This document shows, in pieces, positions 8,273 to 17,529 of a DNA stretch of 64,000 nucleotides. Positions within the stretch are counted from its first letter, which is position 1. Every line of letters starts with the position of its first letter. Position numbers and translations under genes: made by a program. The stretch spans positions 1-64,000 of the forward strand of contig NZ_VCDI01000005.1 in the NCBI RefSeq assembly GCF_005844085.1, written 5' to 3'. Source of the DNA: Lichenicoccus roseus (GTDB lineage Bacteria; Pseudomonadota; Alphaproteobacteria; Acetobacterales; Acetobacteraceae). Under the pieces are notes generated by a model, which did not search any database, had not been told where the DNA came from, and saw nothing but the letters and a program-made list of their open reading frames with translations.

Positions 8273-8600
8273 TTACGCTCGCGGCAGCGCGGGGTTGCGG
8301 CTGCGATACACCAGGCCCGCCGCCGACAGCGTCGCCTGCACCGGCAGATGGACAGCCAGCGCCTTGCCCCGGCGAAGGCCGGCGCGTGCCTGTTCGAGAC
8401 GCTGGCGCAGCAGCATGGCAGTCGGCGTGGTGCCGAAATGGCTGCTGGAGGCTTCCTGCAGGGAGCGTATGCCGTCCGCCCTGCGCAAGTGGCGCGGCGG
8501 CAGGGATCCCGGACGGGATAGCTCGCCCTCGAGGCAGCCCATCAGGCCATCGATGCTGCGACCGGCCTCGCCGTCCCATGAAAAAAGTGGGCGTCAAAAA
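8273..8600 (-). pseudogene. AraC-family regulator remnant
   Basis: Minus-strand translation gives LEGELSRPGSL, then PPRHLRRADGIRSLQE, then HFGTTPTAMLLRQRLEQARA, a run typical of the linker and first helix-turn-helix of AraC-type activators. The binding domain upstream and the second helix-turn-helix downstream are missing or scrambled, and no frame continues. The 722-bp gap 8077-8798 otherwise holds nothing recognisable. I take this as a decayed regulator gene. Confidence 0.4.
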
Positions 8601-8798
8601 CCACTGGAGCAGCACCGCGTGCTTCGCCATCGCACCGGCCAGCACCAGCTTCAACGCAACGTCGCGGCTGCCCGATGCCGTCGCCACCCTGCCGGCTGGC
8701 CTGGAGCTGTCCACCATCCGCAAGCTTGCAGGCAGACTGGCCTGCGACGCGTCGCCTGCGCCGGGATACACTTCGCAGGCCATGATGGGGCGGCTGAC

Positions 8799-9305
8799 CT
8801 ACCCGTTCTGACCGGTATCCTCCACCGGCGCCGGCGGCTGGTGCAGTTGCACGCACAGCCTGAAGTTCTGGATTGCCTCGTCACCCGGCTGCATGTCGAT
8901 GCGTACCGCCCGCGTCGGCCATTGCGGCGTCGAGAGGGTCAGTGTCTGCGCGGGATCCAGGAAGCGCCCCAGGTCGGCCATCGAGATCGGCGCCACCAGG
9001 CCGACCGGACCGCTCTCGCCGAGCGGCACGAACGTTCCGGCGCGGTCGAAGCTGAAAGTCGGGCGATCCACCTGCACCGGCCAGGCCGCCACGTTCAGCG
9101 ACAGCGTCGGCTGGTCGGAGCCGGCATCGTAGCGCAATGCCAGGGTCGCCTCGCCGTCCTGGTCGAACTTGAGGGCGCAATAGCTGCGGCCATCGGCGAG
9201 CAGCCCGCTGGCGCTGTGCCAGTGCAGCGCCGGATCCGCATGCGCCGGCAGCCCGCCCGGCAGCAGCAGGCAGCACGCCAACAGCCGACGCAGTCGACGC
9301 ACCAT
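8799..9305 (-). CDS. Secreted protein of unknown function
   Basis: 168 residues from an ATG at 9305 preceded by a run of seven G. A clear signal peptide is present (MVRRLRRLLACCLLLPGGLP, cleavage near AHADP). The mature part is about 145 residues, beta-rich, with two cysteines (YCALKF and FRLCVQLHQ) that could form a disulfide in the periplasm. No domain is recognised. The downstream gap to the AraC remnant has no terminator I can see. Confidence 0.6.
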   Translation of the reverse strand: MVRRLRRLLACCLLLPGGLPAHADPALHWHSASGLLADGRSYCALKFDQDGEATLALRYDAGSDQPTLSLNVAAWPVQVDRPTFSFDRAGTFVPLGESGPVGLVAPISMADLGRFLDPAQTLTLSTPQWPTRAVRIDMQPGDEAIQNFRLCVQLHQPPAPVEDTGQNG

Positions 9306-9437
9306 CAAACCCCCCCTTGCTGCACCGGTGGGTATACCCTGCATGGTTGCGGGATGCATGCCGTGCATGCACCGCGCCACGGGTCGCGGGGCGATATCAT
9401 GGATCAAGGACGGCAGCCGCCTTGCCGCCGACGCAGT

Positions 9438-10268
9438 TCAGCCGCCCTCGCCATCGGCGACGAGCACCAGGCTGATGCGGTGGCCCGGCACCGGCGTTCC
9501 GCGCTCCTCGATCCCGCGCGGCAGGATGCGCGTCCCGTGGAACAGGATCGCCGCCGGATGCACCCCCTCGTGCACCAGCGCAAGGGCAACGCTGCGCAGC
9601 AACTCCGCCTGCGCCTGCGGGTCCAGGTTCGCCGGGGCGGGAGCGATCTCGATCTGTGTCGTCGCAGCGCGTCCCATGCTGTGCAGGGCGAGGTCCATCA
9701 CCCTCGCCGCGTCCTGATCCGGGAAGCGCACCGGGTCGGCGCGCATCAGGTAGCGGATCAGCTTCACATCCGGCGGCACCGGCCTGGTATCCAGTCCGGC
9801 GATTGAGGGAAGCGGCTTCGGCGGATAGCCCCAGCGTGCCACGACGAAGCTCAGGATGTTCGGGACACCGGCGCCGCCGCCGCCCTGGGTGCCGCCCACC
9901 TCGTCCACACCGACATGGTTGGTGCCGTAGAGCGGGTTGGCATAGCTGTAGGCGGTGCCGAACTCCTCTGTCCTGGTGCCGGTCTGGGTGTCATGGAGCA
10001 CTTCGCGTGGCTGCTCGCCGGCGGTGATGCGCGGGATGATGGTATGTATCGGCGAGGCGGTGACGCTGTCGCTCAGGCTGAGCGCCTGCGCCCCCGGGGC
10101 CGGCTTCGTAAGAGTGAATGGCTGAGCCCCGCCGGACGCGGTCTGGGCATCGGCCCGGGGCGACAGGAAGGCCAGCAGGATCCCATAGCCAAGCGCGAAG
10201 CGTGTCCCCGGTGCATGCACGGGATCAAGCGTAGTCCGCCACTTGGCAGCCGTGCGAGACCTTCCCAT
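9438..10268 (-). CDS. Secreted protein of unknown function
   Basis: 276 residues if begun at the ATG at 10268. The hydrophobic stretch [13 protein letters not shown] with PRADAQ looks like a signal peptide but begins about 22 residues in, so a GTG at 10220 (VHAPGTRF...) may be the real start. That would also relieve the crowding with the divergent gene at 10278. The C-terminal part ([15 protein letters not shown]...[10 protein letters not shown]) faintly recalls the OmpA-type peptidoglycan-binding tail, where a run such as L-x-x-x-G-V-x-P-x-x-I is common; this is not strong enough for a call. Confidence 0.5.
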   Translation of the reverse strand: MGRSRTAAKWRTTLDPVHAPGTRFALGYGILLAFLSPRADAQTASGGAQPFTLTKPAPGAQALSLSDSVTASPIHTIIPRITAGEQPREVLHDTQTGTRTEEFGTAYSYANPLYGTNHVGVDEVGGTQGGGGAGVPNILSFVVARWGYPPKPLPSIAGLDTRPVPPDVKLIRYLMRADPVRFPDQDAARVMDLALHSMGRAATTQIEIAPAPANLDPQAQAELLRSVALALVHEGVHPAAILFHGTRILPRGIEERGTPVPGHRISLVLVADGEGG

Positions 10269-10277
10269 GTTACGAAG

Positions 10278-11273
10278 ATGATCCCGTTCTCCGTCCTCGA
10301 CCTGTCCCCGATCATCGAGGGGGGCGACGCGGCGTTGGCGCTGCGCAACACCCTGGACCTCGCCCGCCACGCCGAGGCGCTGGGCTACCGGCGCTACTGG
10401 GTCGCCGAGCACCACAACATGCCGGGCATCGCGTCGGCGGCCACCGCCGTGGTCATCGCCCATGTGGCGGGTGGCACCAGCCGCATACGGGTCGGCTCGG
10501 GCGGCATCATGCTGCCGAACCATGCGCCGCTCACCATTGCCGAGCAGTTCGGCACACTGGCGGCGCTGCATCCTGGCCGCATCGATCTGGGCCTGGGCCG
10601 CGCCCCGGGCTCCGACCAGCGCACCATGCTGGCGTTGCGGCGCGATCCGGGCAGCGCCGACCGCTTTCCCAACGACGTGGTCGAGCTGCAGTCCTACTTC
10701 CAGCCGGCGGTGCCGGGCCAGGCGGTGCAGGCGGTTCCCGGCGCCGGCCTGGACGTGCCGATCTGGCTGCTCGGTTCCAGCCTGTACAGCGCGCAGCTCG
10801 CCGCGATGCTCGGCCTGCCGTTCGCATTCGCCTCGCACTTCGCACCGGACCTGATGGACACCGCGATCGAACTGTACCGCGGCCGCTTCGAGCCGTCGGA
10901 TGCACTCGACAAGCCGCACGTGATGCTCGGCGTGAACGTGTTCGCCGCCGACACCGGGCGCGAGGCCCGGCGCCTGTTCACCTCGGCACAGCAGCAGTTC
11001 ATGATGCTGCGGCGCGGCCAGCCGATCAAGCTGCAGCCGCCGGTCGACAGCATGGACGAGCTGTGGTCGCCGATGGAGGCGGCCGGCATCATGCGATCCC
11101 TCAGTGCCGCGGTGGTTGGCGACCGGCTCGCGGTTCGGGACGGAATAGAACGCTTCATCGAGATGCACCGCCCGGACGAGCTGATGGTGGCGGCGCAGAT
11201 CTACGATCACGAGGCACGCCGGCATTCATTCGAGATGGTGGCTGAGCTGCAGCGCGACCACGTGCTGGCCTGA
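10278..11273 (+). CDS. Luciferase-like flavin-dependent oxidoreductase
   Basis: 331 residues of the bacterial-luciferase-like (LLM) TIM-barrel family that uses FMNH2 or F420-type cofactors. Typical blocks are [12 protein letters not shown] at the start, [35 protein letters not shown] and [14 protein letters not shown]. The MsnO8-type subgroup to which this pattern belongs is usually annotated as alkane 1-monooxygenase or an LLM oxidoreductase without a known substrate. The start ATG at 10278 is fixed by the conserved opening and lies only nine bases from the divergent gene. Confidence 0.88.
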   Translation: MIPFSVLDLSPIIEGGDAALALRNTLDLARHAEALGYRRYWVAEHHNMPGIASAATAVVIAHVAGGTSRIRVGSGGIMLPNHAPLTIAEQFGTLAALHPGRIDLGLGRAPGSDQRTMLALRRDPGSADRFPNDVVELQSYFQPAVPGQAVQAVPGAGLDVPIWLLGSSLYSAQLAAMLGLPFAFASHFAPDLMDTAIELYRGRFEPSDALDKPHVMLGVNVFAADTGREARRLFTSAQQQFMMLRRGQPIKLQPPVDSMDELWSPMEAAGIMRSLSAAVVGDRLAVRDGIERFIEMHRPDELMVAAQIYDHEARRHSFEMVAELQRDHVLA

Positions 11274-11284
11274 TCGGTCGGGGC

Positions 11285-11620
11285 GGGTCGGGTTGCCCTC
11301 GCAACTGGCGCGCCGGCGTCCTGACCTGCGCGAGGCAGGCTGGCCTTCCAGACCGCCGGACTCGGCAACAGGCGCGACGTCGATGACGCGCTCACCGGCT
11401 ACGCCCGGACCCAGCGCCAACGCCGGCAGGCGCTCGAGGTGGTGCGGCAGAGCCGGCTGACGCTGAATGCCGCGACGGAGTCGTACCGGCAGGGCGCCTT
11501 GGACTTCCTGAATGTGGACGACCCCGAACAGGCTCTCCTGCAGGCCCAGGGTCAGCGGGCGACTGCCGACACCCTGACGGAAGTCGACCTGGTCGCACGG
11601 TAAGAGGCACCTGGCGGCTG
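11285..11620 (+). pseudogene. NodT/OprM-type efflux outer-membrane protein relic
   Basis: At 11292 the plus strand reads LPSQLARRRPDLREAG, the diagnostic motif of RND efflux outer-membrane factors (NodT family). After a shift of frame and a large internal deletion, a second block at about 11340-11600 reads LGNRRDVDDALTGYARTQRQ and then TESYRQGALDFLNVDDPEQA, the C-terminal part of the same family. A TAA follows VDLVAR where the family normally has Tyr before a short GGW tail; EAPGGWD is readable beyond the stop. The gene is dead, with deletion, frameshift and a nonsense codon. Confidence 0.7.
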
Positions 11621-11685
11621 GGACGTTGCCGACCGCGTGCCCGGTCCGATCGCAGTCCCTGCTGCTACCCTGGCCCAGCCGGGCT

Positions 11686-11835
11686 TCAGTGCCGCAAATG
11701 GCGCATCGAGACGATCAGGTCGGGTCCGCGCAGCAGCGCCAGGTTCAGGAGCACGGCGAACACGATGGCGCCCAATCCGACGCAGACATAGTGATGCACG
11801 GCAAAATCAAGCCACTGGTCGAGAAGAACGGACAC
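11686..11835 (-). CDS. Small single-pass membrane protein (49 aa)
   Basis: A short frame with a GTG start at 11835 preceded by GGAGG with a six-base spacer. The product begins MSVLLDQWLDFAVHHYVCVG, continues with the hydrophobic segment GAIVFAVLLNLALL, and ends RHLRH. It would be a single-pass inner-membrane protein with a short basic tail. It lies 73 bases downstream of ribH in the same direction, so it may ride on the riboflavin operon. No family is recognised. Confidence 0.5.
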   Translation of the reverse strand: MSVLLDQWLDFAVHHYVCVGLGAIVFAVLLNLALLRGPDLIVSMRHLRH

Positions 11836-11908
11836 ACGCTGCCTCCGTCGCCACACCCATCAGGCAACAGGAGTATCGAGCATCCCGCTTCGAGAAGTCG
11901 ACAGAAAT

Positions 11909-12400
11909 TCAGTCTCTCCTCGCGATCTCCTGAAGGATTGCGATGCTCTCCACGCACGCCGCCGCCGCCTCCCTGCCCTTGTTGTGGGCGTCGTCACGCG
12001 AACGCACCACCGCCTGTTCCTCGGTGTAGGTGGTGAGCACGCCGAACGCGATCGGTACGCCGGTGACGAGCGACGCCTGCATCAGGCCGGTTGCCGCACC
12101 CAGGCTGATGAACTCGAAATGCGCTGTATCGCCCTTGATCACGCAGCCGAGGCAGATCACCCCGTCATAGCGCCGCGTACGCGCCAGCGCCTGCGCCAGC
12201 AGCGGCAGTTCGAAGGCGCCGGGACTGGCGAAGATGTCCTCGTCACGCAGGCCGATGCCATGCTCCGCCAGCCACGCAACGGTGCCCGCGCGCAGACCGC
12301 CGGTGACGTCGGTGTTGAAGCGGCTGACCACCAAAGCGAGGCGCGGTGGCGTCTCGAAGGCGAGGAGCGGCGCGTCGCCCGTTGCGTCCGGCTTGCTCAT
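11909..12400 (-). CDS. ribH: 6,7-dimethyl-8-ribityllumazine synthase
   Basis: 163 residues. It condenses 5-amino-6-ribitylamino-uracil with 3,4-dihydroxy-2-butanone 4-phosphate, the penultimate step of riboflavin synthesis. Landmarks are SRFNTDVTGGL, SPGAFELP, GCVIKGDTAHFEFI with the catalytic His, and FGVLTTYTEEQA. The start at 12400 is taken because GGAGA lies upstream and the protein then has normal length. It is the last riboflavin gene of the operon, 22 bases after ribBA; nusB, often next to ribH, is not here. Confidence 0.96.
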   Translation of the reverse strand: MSKPDATGDAPLLAFETPPRLALVVSRFNTDVTGGLRAGTVAWLAEHGIGLRDEDIFASPGAFELPLLAQALARTRRYDGVICLGCVIKGDTAHFEFISLGAATGLMQASLVTGVPIAFGVLTTYTEEQAVVRSRDDAHNKGREAAAACVESIAILQEIARRD

Positions 12401-12422
12401 GCGTATGTCTCCAGCTGACGGT

Positions 12423-13745
12423 TCACTGCGCCGCGGCAGCGTGATCGGGCTGCCGGCCATGGCCGAGCCGCATCGCTTTCGCCTCGAGATAGGCGCGGTT
12501 GTGCGGATTGGGCACGATCTCCAGCGGGACCTGCCGGCGCACATCGATGCCGTTGGCACGCAAGGCGCGGATCTTGTCGGGATTGTTGGTCAGCAGATCC
12601 AGCCGCTCGACCGCCAGCTGACGCAGGATGCGCGCGGCGATCCCCCAGTCGCGCTCGTCGGTGGCGAAGCCGAGCCTGTGGTTGGCGTCGACAGTATCCA
12701 GTCCCTGGTCCTGCAGCGCATAGGCGCGGATCTTGTTGGCAAGACCGATGCCGCGCCCTTCGTGGCCGCGCAGATAGACCAGGACCCCGCCGGGGCTTCC
12801 CGAAATCAGGTGCAGGGCGCGACGCAATTGCTCGCCGCAATCGCAGCGCAGCGAGCCGAGTGCATCCCCGGTCAGGCACTCGGAATGTAGCCGCACCAGC
12901 GGCGCGTCGCACGACTGGAGGTCGCCGCTGACGATCGCAAGATGCTCGATGCCGTCACGGGGATCGCGGAACGCATGCACGGTGAAGGCGCCATCCGGTC
13001 CGCCGGCATGCACCTGGCCGAACGCGCTCGGCAGGCGTGCGCTGCCGACCGGATCGAGGCGATCCGGCAGCGGGTTGAACAGGGCCGCGTTGGCGCCGCT
13101 CGCGGCCAGCGCCAGCCGGTAGCGTACCAGGTCGGCGATGCTAACGATCGGGATGCCGTTCCGGGTGCCGAACTCGCGCAGCTCGGGCAGCCGCGCCATG
13201 CTGCCGTCGGCGCTCATCACCTCGCAGATCACCGCCGCCGGCCTGAGCCCGGCAAGGCGCAGGATGTCGACCGACCCCTCGGTGTGACCCGCTCGTGCCA
13301 GCACGCCGCCCTGGGCAGCGCGCAGCGGAAAGACATGGCCGGGCGACACCAGGTCGTCGGCGCGCGCATCCGGCGCGGCGGCGACCTGTATGGTGCGGGC
13401 GCGGTCATGCGCCGAGATGCCGGTATCGACACCGTCACGTGCCTCGATCGAGACGGTGAAGGCCGTGCCACGCGGCGCGGTGTTGTTGCGCACCATCATC
13501 GGCAGGCCGAGGCGGTCGAGCTGGTCGGCCTCCAGCGCCAGGCAGACCAGCCCGCGGGCGTGCGTGACCAGGAAGTTCACCGCCTCGGGCGTCGCGTGCT
13601 CGGCGGCCAGCACCAGGTCGCCTTCGTTCTCGCGATCCTCGTCATCGACCATGATCACCATGCGGCCGTCCCGCAGTGCTGCGATCGCCTCGGCGAGAGG
13701 AGCAGGGATCTGCAGCGGGGGCGGGTTCAGGTCCGGGGCTGGCAT
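12423..13745 (-). CDS. ribBA: Bifunctional DHBP synthase / GTP cyclohydrolase II
   Basis: 440 residues joining two riboflavin enzymes. The N-terminal RibB domain (to about residue 205) makes 3,4-dihydroxy-2-butanone 4-phosphate and carries the acidic DDEDRENEGDL, THARGLVCLAL and RAGHTEGSVDILRLAG. The C-terminal RibA domain opens GTP and has the zinc cysteines (SECLTGDALGSLRCDCGEQL) and GHEGRGIGLANK. Both sets of key residues appear intact, so the fusion should be fully bifunctional. The start at 13745 lies inside the 3' end of ribE (19-base overlap). Confidence 0.95.
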   Translation of the reverse strand: MPAPDLNPPPLQIPAPLAEAIAALRDGRMVIMVDDEDRENEGDLVLAAEHATPEAVNFLVTHARGLVCLALEADQLDRLGLPMMVRNNTAPRGTAFTVSIEARDGVDTGISAHDRARTIQVAAAPDARADDLVSPGHVFPLRAAQGGVLARAGHTEGSVDILRLAGLRPAAVICEVMSADGSMARLPELREFGTRNGIPIVSIADLVRYRLALAASGANAALFNPLPDRLDPVGSARLPSAFGQVHAGGPDGAFTVHAFRDPRDGIEHLAIVSGDLQSCDAPLVRLHSECLTGDALGSLRCDCGEQLRRALHLISGSPGGVLVYLRGHEGRGIGLANKIRAYALQDQGLDTVDANHRLGFATDERDWGIAARILRQLAVERLDLLTNNPDKIRALRANGIDVRRQVPLEIVPNPHNRAYLEAKAMRLGHGRQPDHAAAAQ

Positions 13746-14335
13746 AGCTGCTCCACATACTTGGCGATGACGTCCACCTCGACATTGAGGGACGCACCCG
13801 GAACCAGCCGGCCGAGGGTGGTGTGCTCCCAGGTGTGCGGGATGATCATCAACGCGAGGCTGAAGTGGTCCGGGGCGTTGGCGGTTCCTATCGCGTTGAT
13901 GGTCAGGCTGATGCCGTCCAGCGCAATCGACCCCTTCTCGACGCAATAGCGCCGCAGCGCCTGCGGCACGTCGAGCTGCACGGCCCAGGCGTCACCCTGC
14001 GGCGTCGCCGAGGCGAGCGTTGCGGTGCCGTCGACATGGCCCTGCACCATGTGGCCGGACAGCCGCGTGGTCGGCGTCACCGCCCGCTCAAGGTTGACCT
14101 GATCACCTTCGCCAAGCCGTCCGAGCGAGGTGCGATGCAGCGTCTCCGGGCTGACGAAGAAGATCGCGGCCCCGCCGGCGTCGCTGTACGTGACGGTAAG
14201 GCAGACGCCGTTGACCGCGACGCTTTCGCCAAGGGCGAGGTCGGTCAGGCTGGTGTCCAGCACCAGCCGGATATCCTTCCCGCCCGGCTCGACGGCACGT
14301 ACCCGGCCGAGGGTTTCTATGATGCCGGAGAACAT
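13727..14335 (-). CDS. ribE: Riboflavin synthase alpha chain
   Basis: 202 residues made of two lumazine-binding repeats. The N-terminal repeat starts MFSGIIETLGRV and contains NGVCLTV; the second starts near LSGHMVQGHVDGTATL and contains DGISLTINAIG. The enzyme dismutates two lumazine molecules to riboflavin plus the pyrimidine that RibH reuses. Its start overlaps ribD by 19 bases and its end overlaps ribBA by 19 bases, so the set is tightly coupled. Confidence 0.96.
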   Translation of the reverse strand: MFSGIIETLGRVRAVEPGGKDIRLVLDTSLTDLALGESVAVNGVCLTVTYSDAGGAAIFFVSPETLHRTSLGRLGEGDQVNLERAVTPTTRLSGHMVQGHVDGTATLASATPQGDAWAVQLDVPQALRRYCVEKGSIALDGISLTINAIGTANAPDHFSLALMIIPHTWEHTTLGRLVPGASLNVEVDVIAKYVEQLCQPRT

Positions 14336-15363
14336 GTGGCCTCCTGTTCCAAAGTGATTTCCGAGGGGATCCCGTCGATCAGTCGCAACGGCGTCGTCGC
14401 GGTGCGGGCGCGCACGCTGACCAGATCCCCGGCATCCGGCTGCCGGCGTATGGTCAGCCAGTCATCCCACAGATCGGTGCGCCGCAGGCTCGCGAGCAGG
14501 CGCGGGCCGGCCTCGACCATGGCCCACAGCACCCCGTCGTCACGCAGCCCCTGCATCAGGGCCGGCAGGTCGGGCGCCGTGCGTAACCTGAAGCCGCGCG
14601 CTTCGGCCTGCCGCCGCCAGGCTGCGGGCAGGCCGTCGCCGCGGTCCAGTACGGCGATGACACGACGGCGCTCCGGATGATCGGCGACATGCCGGACGGT
14701 GAATTCGGGCGCGTCGGCGATTATCGTTCCGAGCCCGGTGACGATCGCATCGGTGGCGCGGCGCAGCCGGTGCGCGAGCTGCAACGACGAGGGCGAGGTG
14801 AAGGTGCGGGCGCCGGGTGGCGGGATCATGCCGCCGTCGAAATCGAGCGCCTGCTTGACGGTGACCCAGGGACGTCCGCGCAAGGCGCTGGCGAACGGCG
14901 CGATCAGCGCCAGGCAGTCGCGAGCTTGCGGGCTGTCCGGCGCGGCCATATGCACGTCGAGGCCGGCATCGCGCAGTCGCCCGGCGCCACCGCCGGCCAC
15001 GCGCGGGTTCGGATCGCGCACGCCGATCCAGACGGTACGGATCGGACTCGCCAGGATCGCCCCGGTGCAGGGCGGGGTGCGGCCGACATGGTTGCAGGGC
15101 TCGAGGGTGACGACGGCGGTGGCCGCCCGCGCCAGCACTCCGGCGGCTTCGCACCGGCGCAGCGCAAGCGCTTCCGCATGAGGCTCCCCGGCGCGATGGT
15201 GCGCCGCCACCGCCAGGATATGCCCTTGCGCATCGAGGATCGCGCAGCCGACCGGCGGATTGGGCGCGGTGGCGCCGACACGGCGCACGGCCTCGGCGAT
15301 CGCGGCCTGATAGGCCAGCGCGATAGCGTCCGGATCGACCTGCTGCGTCGTGCCCTGCTGCAT
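14317..15363 (-). CDS. ribD: Bifunctional riboflavin deaminase/reductase
   Basis: 348 residues. The deaminase domain (about 1-145) has the zinc motif GEPHAEALAL followed by TLEPCNHVGRTPPCTGAI; the C-terminal reductase domain (from about 150) reduces the ribosyl side chain with NADPH. It is the first gene after the FMN riboswitch. The start at 15363 (MQQGTTQQVDPD) gives a normal N-terminus; a GTG at 15411 would add 16 residues with no family support. Confidence 0.93.
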   Translation of the reverse strand: MQQGTTQQVDPDAIALAYQAAIAEAVRRVGATAPNPPVGCAILDAQGHILAVAAHHRAGEPHAEALALRRCEAAGVLARAATAVVTLEPCNHVGRTPPCTGAILASPIRTVWIGVRDPNPRVAGGGAGRLRDAGLDVHMAAPDSPQARDCLALIAPFASALRGRPWVTVKQALDFDGGMIPPPGARTFTSPSSLQLAHRLRRATDAIVTGLGTIIADAPEFTVRHVADHPERRRVIAVLDRGDGLPAAWRRQAEARGFRLRTAPDLPALMQGLRDDGVLWAMVEAGPRLLASLRRTDLWDDWLTIRRQPDAGDLVSVRARTATTPLRLIDGIPSEITLEQEATCSPAS

Positions 15364-15420
15364 CCACCCCGTCCCTGCGGACGCACCCGGGGCATGCGGA
15401 CAGGAGGGCACGGTTGTACG

Positions 15421-15454
15421 GGCACGCGCACATCCCTTCAGGGACGGGCGTGCC
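15421..15454 (-). terminator. Hairpin between FMN riboswitch and ribD
   Basis: On the minus strand a stem-loop forms from GGCACGC and GCGTGCC, with an inner CCCT/AGGG pairing. It lies six bases after the riboswitch aptamer and about 58 bases before ribD. It has no U tract, so it may be the expression platform acting through Rho or by blocking translation, rather than an intrinsic terminator. Confidence 0.4.
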
Positions 15455-15460
15455 GAACCG

Positions 15461-15627
<167 letters not shown>

Positions 15628-15702
15628 TCTCGACCGGCCACCATGGCCGGACGGGTGTCATTAAAGGCTGCACCTGCCGCACCGCAAGATGTGACCTGGG
15701 TT

Positions 15703-16482
15703 TCACGCTTTCAGCTTGTGGATCAGCTCCTGCGCGGCTGCCGGGGCGCGGTGCTTGGCGCCGGAGATGACGTAGGCATAGACCGGCCGCTCCCGCGACA
15801 GTGCGCGCAGCCGCGCGGCCCAGGCATCGAGATGCTCCGGGGCATAGCCTAGCGGTTCCTCGTCGCGTGTCGCCTGCAGGCGCAGATAGGCGAAGTCCGC
15901 GGTGAGCGGATAGCCGGTCTCGGTCCCCGGCGCCTGCGGGTCGAGGTCGAGCGCCACCAGCGCGACGTTGCGCTGCTCGATCAGCCTGAGCGCCGGGTCG
16001 CTCGAAAAGCTTGGATGCCGTGCCTCCAGCGCATGACGGAGCGCGATCCCGTCACGCTCCGCCGGCAGCAGGTCGAGGAAGGCGGCCAGCGCGTCCGCGT
16101 CGAAGCGCCGCCCGGGCGGCAGCTGCCACAGGATCGGCCCCAGCGCCGGTCCCAGCTCGGTCAACCCGGAACCGAGGAACCGCTCGATCGCCGGCGCCGC
16201 CTCGCTGGCGTCCTTGCGCTGCGCGGCACCCCGCGCGGCCTTCACCGAGAACACGAAGTCCTCCGGCACCGCGTCGCGCCATGACCGGAAGGTCTGCGGC
16301 GTCTGGGTGCGGTAGAAGGTGCCGTTGATCTCGATCGAGCCGAGCCGGGCGGAGGCATAGGCCAGCTCGTCGGCCTGCCGCAGTCCCTTGGGATAGAAAT
16401 TGTCCCGCCACTCCGGGAAGTTCCAGCCGCCGATGCCGATGCGTATCGGATGGGATACAGCCTTCTTCGCGCGCGCCATCAT
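15703..16482 (-). CDS. DUF72 (YecE-like) TIM-barrel protein
   Basis: 259 residues. The opening IRIGIGGWNFPEWRDNFYPK and the later SIEINGTFYRTQTPQTFRSW are the hallmarks of the DUF72/YecE family, a TIM-barrel fold of unknown activity. The end (PVYAYVISGAKHRAPAAAQE) is also typical. Two adjacent ATGs at 16482 and 16479 follow GGAG; I take the first. It is divergent from the sugar-kinase operon, sharing an 81-bp spacer. Confidence 0.9.
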   Translation of the reverse strand: MMARAKKAVSHPIRIGIGGWNFPEWRDNFYPKGLRQADELAYASARLGSIEINGTFYRTQTPQTFRSWRDAVPEDFVFSVKAARGAAQRKDASEAAPAIERFLGSGLTELGPALGPILWQLPPGRRFDADALAAFLDLLPAERDGIALRHALEARHPSFSSDPALRLIEQRNVALVALDLDPQAPGTETGYPLTADFAYLRLQATRDEEPLGYAPEHLDAWAARLRALSRERPVYAYVISGAKHRAPAAAQELIHKLKA

Positions 16483-16563
16483 GTGCTCCAGGCTTGCCGC
16501 CCACTCGCGGTCTGCTTGCGAAAACGCTACGACCTCGGGCGGCCGGACAGAAGGAGCCACCGG

Positions 16564-17529
16564 ATGCCAGACGCATCGACCGGGATGATCGTCACCATCG
16601 GGGAGATCCTGGTCGAGATCATGGCCGAGACGCCCGGCCAGGGCTTCCGCGAACCGCTCCCCCTGATCGGCCCGTTCCCGTCCGGCGCGCCGGCGATCTT
16701 CATCGACCAGGTGGCACGGCTCGGCGCGCCGGCCGGCATGATCGCCTGCGTCGGCGACGACGATTTCGGCCGCCTGAATATCGAGCGCCTGCAGCGCGAC
16801 GGCGTCGATGTCGGCGCCATCCGGATCGATCCGGACCTGGTCACCGGCAGCGCCTTCGTGCGCTACCGCGAGGATGGCGAGCGCGACTTCGTCTTCAACA
16901 TCCGGCACAGCGCCAGCGGCGCGATGCGGATCGACGATGCCGCCGAGCGCCTGCTGCGGTCCTGCCGCCACCTGCACGTGATGGGTTCGTCGCTGTTCTC
17001 GGACCACCTGATCGAGGCGGCCAACGGGGCAGTGGCGCGGGTTCGCGACAGCGGCGGCACCGTCTCCTTCGACCCCAACGTGCGCAAGGAGATCCTGCGC
17101 GCCCCGGGGATGCGCGCGGCGCTGCAGGAGATGCTGCGACGCTGCGACATCTTCCTGCCGAGCGGGCCGGAACTCACCCTGCTGACCACGGCGACCGACG
17201 AAGCCGGCGCCATCGCCGAGATCCTGGCGCTCGGGGTGCGCGAGATCGTGGTCAAGCGCGGGGCGGACGGTGCCAGCCATTACGATCGTGACGGCGCGCA
17301 TCACGCACCGGCCTTCGGCGTCGCGGAGATCGACCCGACCGGCGCCGGCGACTGCTTCGGCGCCACCTTCGTCACCTGCCGCCTGATGGGCATGGGTGCT
17401 GCGGACAGCCTGCGCTATGCAACCGCCAGCGGTGCGCTCGCTGTCGGAGTACGCGGACCGATGGAAGGCGCCAGCAGCTTCGCCGACCTCGACGCCCTGA
17501 TCTCCAGCCAGGCCGGAGACGCCACGTGA
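16564..17529 (+). CDS. PfkB-family sugar kinase, probable tagatose kinase
   Basis: 321 residues of the ribokinase/PfkB fold. The N-terminal GEILVEIMAETPGQGF and the C-terminal DPTGAGDCFGATFV with its catalytic Asp are intact, as is the hydroxyl-accepting region. AGGAG precedes the ATG. It is the first gene of a four-gene operon with GatZ, a polyol dehydrogenase and a sugar-binding protein. In Agrobacterium such a kinase (TagK) phosphorylates D-tagatose in galactitol use; that identity is inferred from the neighbours, and 2-keto-3-deoxygluconate or fructose are alternatives. Confidence 0.8.
   Translation: MPDASTGMIVTIGEILVEIMAETPGQGFREPLPLIGPFPSGAPAIFIDQVARLGAPAGMIACVGDDDFGRLNIERLQRDGVDVGAIRIDPDLVTGSAFVRYREDGERDFVFNIRHSASGAMRIDDAAERLLRSCRHLHVMGSSLFSDHLIEAANGAVARVRDSGGTVSFDPNVRKEILRAPGMRAALQEMLRRCDIFLPSGPELTLLTTATDEAGAIAEILALGVREIVVKRGADGASHYDRDGAHHAPAFGVAEIDPTGAGDCFGATFVTCRLMGMGAADSLRYATASGALAVGVRGPMEGASSFADLDALISSQAGDAT

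Noticed and set aside
7075-8811. A 578-codon plus-strand frame
   Set aside because: It starts inside tRNA-Leu and runs antisense to the aldo/keto reductase; there is no ribosome-binding site or domain.
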